A stretch of 64,000 nt of DNA, taken from positions 62,001-126,000 of the forward strand of contig MU401529.1 in assembly GCA_022579005.1 (NCBI GenBank). The letters are read 5' to 3'. How positions within the stretch are numbered: the stretch's first letter is position 1; each line of letters opens with the position of its first letter. This document shows positions 46,101-55,300 of this stretch, one piece after another. A program made the position numbers and the translations under genes. The notes beneath the pieces are model-generated. The model did not search any database. It was not told the origin of the DNA and saw only the letters and a program-made list of their open reading frames with translations. This DNA comes from Poronia punctata. Lineage: Eukaryota; Ascomycota; Sordariomycetes; Xylariales; Xylariaceae.

Positions 46101-46217
46101 TCCCAACCTGTTATTTTAGATACCACGAATGCTGCAAGCATCTCGAGGACGTTGATGAGTTTGGAGGCTGTTCGGAATGAGTGGATGGATAATTGGATGA
46201 GACAGTGGGGATTTTGA
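43140..46217 (+). CDS. NRPS-like carboxylic acid reductase (adenylation-thiolation-reductase)
   Basis: Activates a carboxylic acid as its adenylate, loads it on a phosphopantetheine arm and releases it by NADPH-dependent reduction, usually as an aldehyde. The intronless frame has 1025 residues. The adenylation domain (about 20-550) has the core motif HSSGSTGRPKPITLTNG near 183, FGSTECG near 324 and GRTDDIIVFSTGEKINPYE near 420. The carrier domain has DLFENGLDSLQ near 579 with the attachment Ser near 586. The thioester-reductase domain (about 675-1025) has LLTGSTGSLGSYVL near 676, FFVSSIGTV near 800 and YAQSKFVAER near 830. There is no condensation domain. Fungal relatives (ascochlorin AscB, StbB) reduce prenylated orsellinic-type acids and sit beside a UbiA enzyme, as here. 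The ATG at 43140 is the first in frame. Confidence 0.93.
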   Translation: MSPAPVSALGSRLLPSLVDEIALDDPHRILYSFTKTSDPADGFLDVNARTFARAVDRFSWYLEDKLGPAHNSPTVTYMGPQDIIYVILILACSKTGYVPLFNSLRNTIDIHLGLLEQTNCDIFLLPSNFRLPVVDRIVKGRAMRVLEIPPLQYWLEKEPEPKPYPYTKSFAEARLEPLVILHSSGSTGRPKPITLTNGTVSPMDAFTSLHLLGHEPTFPALCAGSRVYISSPFFHSAGLCLLLPGCLYSGFTAVFSPFPVSPGLANGIHVHGDVQHTVLAPFTLIEIVKDPEYLKNIGRLKHVIFGGGLLPQDAGDRLSAHSRLINCFGSTECGVLPIEVCDSEDWAYVKVSPVLGHQYRHISGDLYEQVIVRDPALDIYQGVFSTFPDLQEWRMKDVYSPHPTKKDVWLYQGRTDDIIVFSTGEKINPYEMECAIVANPAVTAVLVVGSGRIQSSLLLETATPPTSEEERERLVDEIWPTVQVANSHCPSYGRVHRNMILFTSAEKPAFKASKGTVQRQATLDLYSKELDDLYEVSNKRLENVLESVSGSYDDPERSIKEIISICTDIKADDLRLESDLFENGLDSLQVTVLSRALNGWLSSGGHTHTIEAKTIYSNPTIAGLLTVVVNVLHNIVGTGDTTSDTQKMQMLYDQLTDDMPLRTEPVRKWPERLTVLLTGSTGSLGSYVLRSLLRDPRISRIYCLCRGGDGLARMQSTQAEKGFPGVDDRVTCLNADFSKPYLGLSTQEQYDNLLDGVTTIIHCAWKVDFNLSIDSFRTHLYMIRQLVEFSTRSSYGTHIFFVSSIGTVSNWQGPVPEQIFDDWTVPQAIGYAQSKFVAERILDTAAKQAGVSATICRVGQIAGPTTTAGIWPKKEWLPSLIASSKYLGKLPSSLGRADLVDWTPVDLLGQIIVELSKQDQAGATVFHVVNPRKSRWGDLVSSVQQYLGNIETVSFDQWLHILSESKAEDVNVNPAVKLVDYFQSLEESQPVILDTTNAASISRTLMSLEAVRNEWMDNWMRQWGF

Positions 46218-47528
46218 AAGGACGAAGGGCTAGATTCTTTTTACCTGCGAGATTGGAACGGTTTGGTCTGGCTCTGGCTCTTTGCTATACAACGTAGATG
46301 TCGAAGGCTAGTGTTGGTACTGCTGAAACTGAGTCTTGTGTATCTATGTTTGGACTCGATATAATAGAGCTGGGTTAGGTTTTAGGTATTCTGCTTGTAG
46401 GACCGGCTCCATAAAGGGGTAAGTTGCCTAGGTTACCCTCCTTACTCATAGGAAATATCTACGTGCTTAGGAGGTAGCGAGAGGGGAAACCCCAGCTTAA
46501 AGGCGACTATGGCACTAAGAGTAGTCCATTGGTAGGCAACAGTAGATTCTAGTGAATATTGAAAACATAAACTTCTTGTTATCCCATATTTCAGACCACA
46601 TGAGGCGTCTACAAGTACTCGTACACGTATGTCTTCTTGATTATACTCGTAATGATACAAGTGTTTAAAAGTGGACACGGAAAAATGAAGTTTCCGGACA
46701 TTGATGTTAGGTATCCTGAAAGGAAAGGTACATGTGTTTTTAAGACCCTTTTGCAAATAATAGAGTACCTATTTGTATTAAACAAATTGCCTGGATGTCA
46801 CGTAACGTAAATAATGCCCCTCTTGTATGCCGTAAAATTGAAGCATGCATTACATGATGCACTATATATAACCTTGTGTAGACGGTACGGTACGTCTACA
46901 TTTCTCTTATCGAAATGCATATGGATATGCCTGTTGACCGACCTGACCTACATGTTATACGTACCTTATTTCAAAAACCATACTTTGAAATCCAAGATTA
47001 CAATCGACCTGCCGCCTTGCTTATAGTACTTAATTAAGAGACATATGTGTATGGGTTCCAACATTGACTTTGTTCGAGTTTGAGACATACTCGCATATTA
47101 CCTACTACTTTTTATGCCCTGCACAGACTTGCTCACTACTTTACCTAGGTAGACATTCAGCCCTACCATCGCCACATTACGTATTGGATGCACTTCCGAG
47201 CGCGAGTAATTCCAGTTGTTAGCCTTTTGGGATCGGATCCCACGGCGTTGGCATCTCACAAGCAGACGCGATCTTGCCCGACGAGATCCTCTCAATTGAC
47301 CAGTTCACCTATCTTTGCTATCTTGACCGGCGCCCTTTTAGTGTCGTTGCGCCTGGATTGCGCTTTACCAATGAGCCGTCACGAGTCTATTACCCGACCC
47401 ACGAACCGCGTTTCACGATTGACAATCCACCGGTTACGAGTAGTACGTTGTCGCCCGCAATCCTCTTGATGTGTCCAAGGGCCGGATAAAAGCATCACTC
47501 GACCCCGATAGACCGCAACTTGGCCAGG
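46218..47528. other. Intergenic right of the cluster
   Basis: The 3' side of the reductase gene and the promoter/leader of the next gene. A TACCTAGGTA palindrome lies at 47142-47151. Two overlapping open frames at 47188-47489 have low-complexity composition and no motif. They may belong to the 5' leader or an unrecognised first exon of the next gene. Confidence 0.55.
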
Positions 47529-50500
47529 ATGATGGGCATGCCGCACCTACGCTTTAGACGTGCACCGTCTAATCCCACCTCACCCGTAACCGATCGCAAC
47601 TCGTGGGATCCTGCGGCTCTACGGCCAACTCAGCTTGTGCCTGAAGATGGTATAACGCCTCCCGATATTCGACCGCGGTCTTCCAATGCCGCTCCATACC
47701 CCTCTAGTCATGCCCACGGCCAGCCTTCTCAATCGCTACCCTCACCCCATTCGCAGCTTGATGAAAAGCCTCCCGTGTTGCCGCCTATAACGAGGGTCGT
47801 TTCTGACGACCAAGGACTATCCGCCTCCTTGGAAGACCTAGATCTCGGCATAACCCGACACGAGCACGCTAACCCCCACGAAGACTCGAAGAGGTTGTCA
47901 CGATCCCCCGTCAAGGAACAGTCCGGCTTCATGGGCGGGGTTGCCTTGCAGAATTATTGGCGAGGCCAAGCTTCTCCGAGCCAGGCCGCACCGCAAGGAG
48001 GATTTACAAGCACAATGGCGAGCTCGATGTCGGGTACTACGCTGGTGCCTAGCTCGAGCAGTAGCAAGCCTCCACCCCCTGTCAAATCTGCATCATCGTC
48101 GTTTGTAAGCCCGACCGACCTTCAACATGCGCCACCCCTGGGAAAACGGCCAGCCGGAAGTAGGCTGACGAGCGAACCTGTTGCTTCATCGAATCCACCT
48201 ACAATACAGGAGCCTTCGAAGACGAAGAAGGGTCTGCCCTTCCTTAAGAACCCCGTATCGACCTTGCTGTTAAGGAGGAGAGGAGGCCAGGCAGCACCAG
48301 AGGTCCCGCTTCCATTGCATAACCAGCCGGAGAAAGTGTATGATCCTCGAATTAGGGGTACCCGGGTACACGATTTCAGTGCGCCAAGGCCGAGAAAGAC
48401 TGTGGTTCAGACAACCAGCTCGACCAACAACGAGACTCTGGATACCGGAAATGGCCCCATATCACAGTATCAAACATCACCTACCTCGGCCCAGGCGCCG
48501 CCGGTGCCTCCCAAAGACGACCACCCCAAGTCGAACCGGACGTCCTTCAATCCCAAAGGACATTTAGTGGAGGCGATGGCCGGCCAGGCACCTCGGGAAG
48601 GCTCCACAGGGGTTCAATTTGTGGCAACAGAAGAGAGGCAGGACTCTCGACGACGGAAAGGCTCAACGGCGCTTTCAAAGATTGACATGTCACGCAATGC
48701 ATCCAGGGCATCTGGGAAAAGCGCCTTGTCCTCGATCCCGCGACATATGAAAAGCACTTCGTCTCGGTTTAGCTTTGATATGATTGGGGCGGAAGAGCAG
48801 GAAAAGGTGTTAGAGGAAAGGCACAGACAACGACAACAGGAGAGGATGCTAAACGACTCCACTACCAACCGGGACTCGCGGTTCGATGAGCTTGATGAGG
48901 ACGCATTTGACTACGACGCCATGGATTATGACGACGACCTGGAAGAGCGAATCCCTGGGGTCAACGCTGATTACGACGAAGAGGACGAATTCGAAGGAGT
49001 GAACGACCCGGACAACGATCAGGACAATTTCGCCGGTTTCACATTCCAGAGGTCAGACCCTACGTCATCGTTAACAACCCCCCATAGTGCTGGCGCGGCG
49101 CCAACCCCAAGAGACCATGATGGACAGATGGTTGGATATGCCGAGACAGAAGGGACTCCAGATCTAGACCGACGCCTGGGGAATCTCATAGACGACCTCA
49201 CTAGACATAGTCCTAATTATCCATATCCCGATAACGCTCCTGCTGGTCTGGGCATACAAGGCTTAGAACCGGCTCCGGAAACGTCTGTCACCGACGCCCC
49301 AAACCCTCCAGCTGGGGCAGATGTCGATAGTAAACCTCTCGGCAAGGACGACGAACTTTACTTTGATGATGGTCTTAACCATGACTTTTCCGGGGAAGGA
49401 GACGGATCGACATTTGACGAGTCCATCTTTGATATGAACGATACGGACCAATATGGACGCCCAATACCGGGGCTTTTTGCCAATGCCCTGGCAGAGAGAA
49501 ACACGGGGCTTCAAACGAAGAAGCGGGAGTCGGATATGACGTCTCGTCTTTCTGCCCACTCTATCCTGTCACAGTCTACCGGCCACACTTCGCTAAGCGC
49601 TGACATGCGACAACAGCCTGTGGACGGCGTAGATGAGGCATACAACTTGCACATGCCTCAGCCGCGGAAGATATTACAGCAGATAATCCCCAAGCCTCAG
49701 ACTAGTCCGGAAGTAGACTATCAGGCAGCATTGGCGGCAGCTGCGCACAAAGCGGCGGCCTCGGGCAAGTTCCGCCGGGATTCCTCGCCTCCTCCCCCGA
49801 CCGAGTTCCCAATCACGTCACCGGTAAAAACAGGGGCGCCTCACGCTGATTCTCACTCTCACTCGGAATCGATTTACGATGACTTGGCGGATTACGAGTA
49901 TGACGACGCCTTCACAACGGCCGTGGATGACGATGATATGGACGACGACGCTATTATCGCCGAGGCCAACGCTAGTGCTCTAGCCAACGACTACGACGGC
50001 TGGTACGGGCAGGAGTTTGGCTTCTTCCCGGCTCCCAACCACGTTTCTAACTCGCGCAGCGAGAACAACACCTACCAATATGCCAACGGAGGGTTCTTTG
50101 GCCCTAGCGGACTAGGTCGCACTACCTCGGGTCGGGTCGTGTCTCGTGAACCTAACCTGACACCCATCACGGAGAGGTCCGAGTACTCTAATCGAAACTC
50201 TGTAATGAGCATGGGGTGGCCTGCAGGATTCAACGGTGCTGGCCCTGCAATACAAAGCCCGGGACTGGCCCAGCTTACCATGTTGGCCGATGACCACGAC
50301 ATGTCTCTGTCTAGCTTGTTGAAATTACGAAACAGAGCTTGGGGTGGCTCTCAAGCCTCTTTGACGAGCTCACGTGACAGCTCGCCGTATGATCGAAACG
50401 GCGCTGCTAGCCCAGCCGGGCAGGAAGTTATGGGAATGGGCATGGGCATGAGTATGGCGTCGGGTCGAAAAAACTCGGCATTCTCGATATATAGCCAAGA

Positions 50501-50933
50501 GTCCACAGCACCGGACAGCGAGGCTGACAGCCCTACCATCACAATGTCACTCCCAAACACGACTTCGAACTCGAATCCGTCGGTCAACCTGTCGTCTAGC
50601 CCAAAAGCAAACTCGGCCGTCCATATGGGTAGCGGACCGGTCTTCTCCCCTTTTCTGGGCGCCGTTAGTCTCCCACCTCTGTCGGGATTTGGGGAGCCGA
50701 TGTTCCCGGAACCCATGAGCAAACCGGCCCCGGCCATGACGCCCACGGTCGGTGTTCCTTCTCGTCAGCGCCCTGGTATGGGCCATAAGCACAGAGGTAG
50801 TGCCGGCAGCATATCATATATCAAAGAGGAAGAAGGGGGAGAGACTCGATGGGTTCTCGAACGAAGACGTACCGATGACATGGGCGGGATAGAAGTTCTC
50901 GAACGAGAGGTCGTTGGTGGTGGTAGGATCTGA
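47529..50933 (+). CDS. Uncharacterised, conserved-looking disordered fungal protein
   Basis: Single open frame of 1134 residues with no domain I can name. It is Ser/Pro-rich with acidic stretches. Segments that read as conserved blocks are ALQNYWRGQ (about 140), LPFLKNPVSTLLLRRR then DPRIRGTRVHDFSAPRPRK (about 235-290), SSRFSFDMIGAEEQEKVLEE (about 415-435) and the acidic run DELDEDAFDYDAMDYDDDLE (about 455-475). FGFFPAPNH and LTPITERSEYSNRNSVMSMG occur near 825-890. The C-terminus has Met-Gly repeats, then a charged tail. The first ATG in frame is 47529, but a further 5' exon is possible because the frame is open a little upstream without an ATG. No role can be assigned. Confidence 0.8.
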   Translation: MMGMPHLRFRRAPSNPTSPVTDRNSWDPAALRPTQLVPEDGITPPDIRPRSSNAAPYPSSHAHGQPSQSLPSPHSQLDEKPPVLPPITRVVSDDQGLSASLEDLDLGITRHEHANPHEDSKRLSRSPVKEQSGFMGGVALQNYWRGQASPSQAAPQGGFTSTMASSMSGTTLVPSSSSSKPPPPVKSASSSFVSPTDLQHAPPLGKRPAGSRLTSEPVASSNPPTIQEPSKTKKGLPFLKNPVSTLLLRRRGGQAAPEVPLPLHNQPEKVYDPRIRGTRVHDFSAPRPRKTVVQTTSSTNNETLDTGNGPISQYQTSPTSAQAPPVPPKDDHPKSNRTSFNPKGHLVEAMAGQAPREGSTGVQFVATEERQDSRRRKGSTALSKIDMSRNASRASGKSALSSIPRHMKSTSSRFSFDMIGAEEQEKVLEERHRQRQQERMLNDSTTNRDSRFDELDEDAFDYDAMDYDDDLEERIPGVNADYDEEDEFEGVNDPDNDQDNFAGFTFQRSDPTSSLTTPHSAGAAPTPRDHDGQMVGYAETEGTPDLDRRLGNLIDDLTRHSPNYPYPDNAPAGLGIQGLEPAPETSVTDAPNPPAGADVDSKPLGKDDELYFDDGLNHDFSGEGDGSTFDESIFDMNDTDQYGRPIPGLFANALAERNTGLQTKKRESDMTSRLSAHSILSQSTGHTSLSADMRQQPVDGVDEAYNLHMPQPRKILQQIIPKPQTSPEVDYQAALAAAAHKAAASGKFRRDSSPPPPTEFPITSPVKTGAPHADSHSHSESIYDDLADYEYDDAFTTAVDDDDMDDDAIIAEANASALANDYDGWYGQEFGFFPAPNHVSNSRSENNTYQYANGGFFGPSGLGRTTSGRVVSREPNLTPITERSEYSNRNSVMSMGWPAGFNGAGPAIQSPGLAQLTMLADDHDMSLSSLLKLRNRAWGGSQASLTSSRDSSPYDRNGAASPAGQEVMGMGMGMSMASGRKNSAFSIYSQESTAPDSEADSPTITMSLPNTTSNSNPSVNLSSSPKANSAVHMGSGPVFSPFLGAVSLPPLSGFGEPMFPEPMSKPAPAMTPTVGVPSRQRPGMGHKHRGSAGSISYIKEEEGGETRWVLERRRTDDMGGIEVLEREVVGGGRI

Positions 50934-52334
50934 AAACCTACTCGTAGGTTAGGTCCTTCACGAAAAAATATAATCCCTCCCCCCTTTTCTATATATCCAC
51001 TGTGGGTTAAAGCAGCCCTACTTGTATATATATGGCTGGGAGATAATAACTCTTTTCGTTCTCATGCAACCAATATTTTTGTTAACAAGCCCTGAAGCTT
51101 AAAAGTCTCGTATTGGGATCCGAGGTAACATGTATAGGACTAGCGAGATATGGGAAACGGGTTCGGTTATTTGGATTTATAAAGAAACAGCTCACTGGTT
51201 TGCAGGGTCCTGATAAATACTACCAACATTAAGTTGTTAGTTATATGTAGCCATTCTCACCTTGTTAATAACGGTAATAATTAATCATGACTTTGTTCAC
51301 ATATTTAAAGTGTCAGCTTTTGCTGTGAGATAGATATGATAATTACCTACTGACTGAATATAACGTCTAAAAGGCAGTTAAAGTTATCTAGCAAAGCAAA
51401 ATACAAGTTTTTGCAATAATCAAACAACCAGACATAAAAATTCAAGGGTTGGAGATATTATGTATAAACTTCGGGCAAGATAAAATGAGAGCGGTACGAC
51501 TCACGAGTATGTAAATGGTACCAGCATTCTTCTTTAACATCAGACAAGCAGACTAGACTTGTATTTCAAGAGACGAAAGAAAGGAAAAAAGTCCAAGTAC
51601 ATATATATCCTTCTGTGACTATTTTAAAACATTTATCTTTTCTGTACAGACGCGAAAATAATAAATTCTAGGTACTAGACTAGGGTGCTAGGTATAACCC
51701 CCACCAAACCTGAGGTAGACGAAACAAGAGAAATCATTTATTCTAATACTTGTAAGCTAGATACGTATAGTAATGTGAAATCTGCAGACCTTTGTCAGCG
51801 AAGCCATGTATCTGCGCCCATAAGATAAAATAATAGCTCTAACCTCAGCCACACCTGCTAGCCATAGGGACAGGGTCCTATCACTTCTACTCGTACACGG
51901 GATTAAAGCATAGGTAGGTAATCATAACGCATGTCATTTCCACAACTCGTATGGCTAATATATACATAGGTATACACTCTTTAAAGCCTGCCAATAGCAC
52001 ACGATATGTAGCAGATGAAATAAAGGAGAAAAAAATACAAATACGCTATAGCCATTCTTAAAGTCCTGTGACCATTACAGAAGCAATACCCGTTCGAGTC
52101 TCAGAAAGACACTCAAGTAGCTGTGGAATTACACCCTAAATCGTACAACAAGACCTCCTGGAACGTTTTCATAATCGGTACCATACACCCAGCGCATATG
52201 TGTGAGGTGCGTATTCGGATAGGTAGCAGACTGGCCCAAAAGCATGAGATCATCTCAAGGGGACCCCGGGCGACAAGCAGATGAAGGCGTAAGAAAAGCC
52301 AGCTACACCGGGTAATCATCTATATAGATTGGGG
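50934..52334. other. Convergent intergenic region, A/T-rich
   Basis: A 1.4-kb spacer between the 3' ends of two convergent genes. It is more A/T-rich than the flanking coding DNA, with AATAAT/ATATAT words fitting terminators. No supported gene or RNA gene seen. Confidence 0.6.
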
Positions 52335-55300
52335 CTACCTCCCGTATCTATCAGGTGGCGGGCGCTCGTAAAGATGCCTATCCTGTGGTCTCAGTTGTTG
52401 TTGTAGGACTGAATGCTGCTGCTGCTGCTGGGGCTGCTGGGGCTGTTGGGGCTGTAGCGGCTGTTGGGGTTGTAGCGGCTGCTGCTGTTGTTGCTGCTGC
52501 TGCTGCTGCTGTTGTTGTAGCTGTTGTATCTGTTGTAATTGTTGTCGTTGCTGGGGCAAGGGTTGATGCTGCGGATGGTGTTGTTGCTGTTCCCGAATAT
52601 GACTGTCTCGTAAGTCTTGCGCGTGCGGCGGATATCCTCTCGTATCATAACCGATTGGCGTGTAGCTCCTGGGAGGGCCTTGATCACGAGGATCACGCGG
52701 ATCGCGAGGGTCACGAGGGTCACGAGGATCCCGTCCTGAAGTGGGCGTACTGGCATATCGAGGATACGCGGCTGGCATCTGTGAAGATGGTGGGTCTGGG
52801 GCACGAGAGGAAGGTGTATATGACGCTGGTAGTTGTGGCCGCATTCCAGGTGGCGGATAGATATCGCGAAGGGCTAAAGGCTCGTGCCCACGAGGTGGCG
52901 GTGGGCCGCTTGACCACACAGATTGAGGTGGACCGGCACCTGGTGTGGTCGGTTGCGGTTGCTTGGCCGGTGCATGCTGCGCTGCCCAGGCAGACTGTGT
53001 AGGTTGCGACTGGCCTGACTTGGGCGGTTGTGGCGGGTGTGCCGGATGAGGGGACCACGTGGCCTGTTGTGGTTGCGGTTGTTTTTGATGCTGCTGCTGC
53101 TGCTGTTGCTGCTGCCGAAGTTGTTGTTGCTGCTGCTGCTGCGGTTGTTGCTGTGGCTGTTGCTGCTGCTGCGACGGCGGAGGTTGCTGCTGTTGTGGCT
53201 GCAGTTGTTGATGTGGGTGCTGTGGGTGGGGGTGTGGATGCTGCGGCGGCAATTGCTGGTGCTGATGCTGATGCTGATGCTGATGCTGGTGTTGGTGTTG
53301 ATGCTGGTGCTGTGGTGGTAGTTGGTGCTGTGTCTGTTGATGTTGTTGCGGCTGTGATGACTGATGAGAAAGTTGGTGGCCTGGGCTAGGTCCATGCCAG
53401 CTGCTCTCCCGGCCCGAAGACGGAGGCTCACGGCTCCTAGGGCCGGGTTGATGAGGGATATATTGGGCAGGAGGAGACGAGGCATTCGGCGGCTGAGACG
53501 GTGGCTGGAAGTGAGTGCCATAACCGTATGAGGCTTGGGAGGTGTAGGGGACCTGCGAGGTTGGTGCTGGCGGTTGATAATGCGGCGTATTGGGAGGAGA
53601 GTTTGCCGCACTAGGGGGGTAAGCCCGGGGCCGAGGACCATAATAGTCTCGCTCAGAGCCACCCTCCAGAGCCAAGTGTCTAGGAGCACTCGATGGTTGG
53701 GCCTGTGGCGATGCTGTGTACGGCTTGAGCGCTGGCATCGATGATTGTGATGGTGGAGGGGGCGGGTTCCTTGTAAACGGAAAAGTCTGGGATTCCGGAA
53801 TAGGAGGTTCGCGTCGCACAACCGACGTCGGCGGAGGAGGTGGCGGAGCCCGAGCAAGGTTGTTATGCGGGGGCGTGGACGACGGCTTAGGCATCGTGGG
53901 TACCTCGGCTACCCTCTTATTCGGCGCTGGGGGGTCGTCATTCAAGAGAGCCATCAGGTTCGACGTCTTGGGTAGAGGCCGGGGCGCAGGAGTGACAGAC
54001 GAAGATGCTGGCTGTGCTGGTGGCGTGTTGTAGGAATCCCCGCTTGCTCGAGACAAGGGCCGTTGCACTGACAAGGATTGCACAACAGGAGAGGAAGGGG
54101 TTGACTTGTGTGGGAATGTCCGCCCAGGCTGGTGGAGGGCCGCATAAGGTACCGCAGGGGCCTGGGCCGGCCCACGGGGCGTTTCCATCGGCCGCGACTG
54201 CATCGCCGCATTCTCCACCCGAGATTGGGCTCCACGACTAGGCCCAGGGGGCCCATAAAACTCGACTTGGCCAAATTCAGGTTCCTGCTTGACACGCATT
54301 TGGGGCCGATCCTGACGAACTGGCTCCTTAACCGGCTTTGGAGGCTCAACTTTGTGTCGTTCGACGTGGGGGTCCATAAGTGAACCGGGTAACGCACGCC
54401 TCATAGACCCAGCCTGAGGAGGGGCTTGGGGGGCCTTGGAAACCAAAGGAGTGCGAGAGGGCTGTGGAACAAACTGATCCCGTTCGCGTCTCTCTCGTTC
54501 TTGCTCCCGCTCCCGCTCCCGCTCCCGTTGTTCGCGGTCGCGTTCTCGTTCTCGTTCTCGTTCCCGCTCTCGTTGTTCCCGTTCCCGTTCCCGTTCTCGT
54601 TCCTGCTCTCGCTCCCTTTCCCTTTCCCGTTCCCGATCGGGTTCCCGGTCTCGTTCTGGTTCAGATACACGGTTGCGGTCTGGCCCACGATCCTGAAATG
54701 ATGGGAGAGGCGCTCTCAACGGCCGAGAAACCGGCGACATTGTATGAGCAACCGGCTGAGACAGTTGTTGCACGCCAACCTGGGGAATATGATGGCCTGG
54801 GACGATAGTCGAAGCCTGAGTTGACTGTACAAACGGGGATTGTGCGAGGGGCTGTTGAGGTTGAGCAGCGATAGGAACATTGAAGCGGCCGGTCATCGAT
54901 TGACTAGTTGGAGTCTGTTCCAATTTGAGGGTGGGGGCATCTTCCACTGCACTGTCTGCCGCCGCTAACGGTCGATTGGCCGACGTATCGTAACGCTTTT
55001 TCGGATTTATTGACAATGTTGGCGGAGGCGGTCGCATCTCACCCCTATTTTTCCTGTCGTCTGCCTCTTTCACAATCGGTTCCCAGTCAGCACCTTCTTT
55101 TGTCCGCCGGGCGTAGTAGTTTTTAACCTATTCAAGTTAGCAAAGCACAGCAAATAAGTAAACCCGGATGACGTACCATGACGGTCGTCTTGGTCCGCAT
55201 GTGGGCGGCGATTGCTGCCCAGTCGCTTCCAAACGACCTAAGCAGCGACGGGAACTCCGTAGCTTCGGGTACGCTCCAATAGCTCGAATGTCCACCTGAC

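Noticed and set aside
47188..47489. Separate small gene upstream of 47529
   Set aside because: Two overlapping frames of biased composition, no motif and no clear splice link; may be leader.
53028..53389. Plus-strand frames with long Ala/Val or Leu runs
   Set aside because: They are antisense shadows of the Gln/His codon repeats in snt1.
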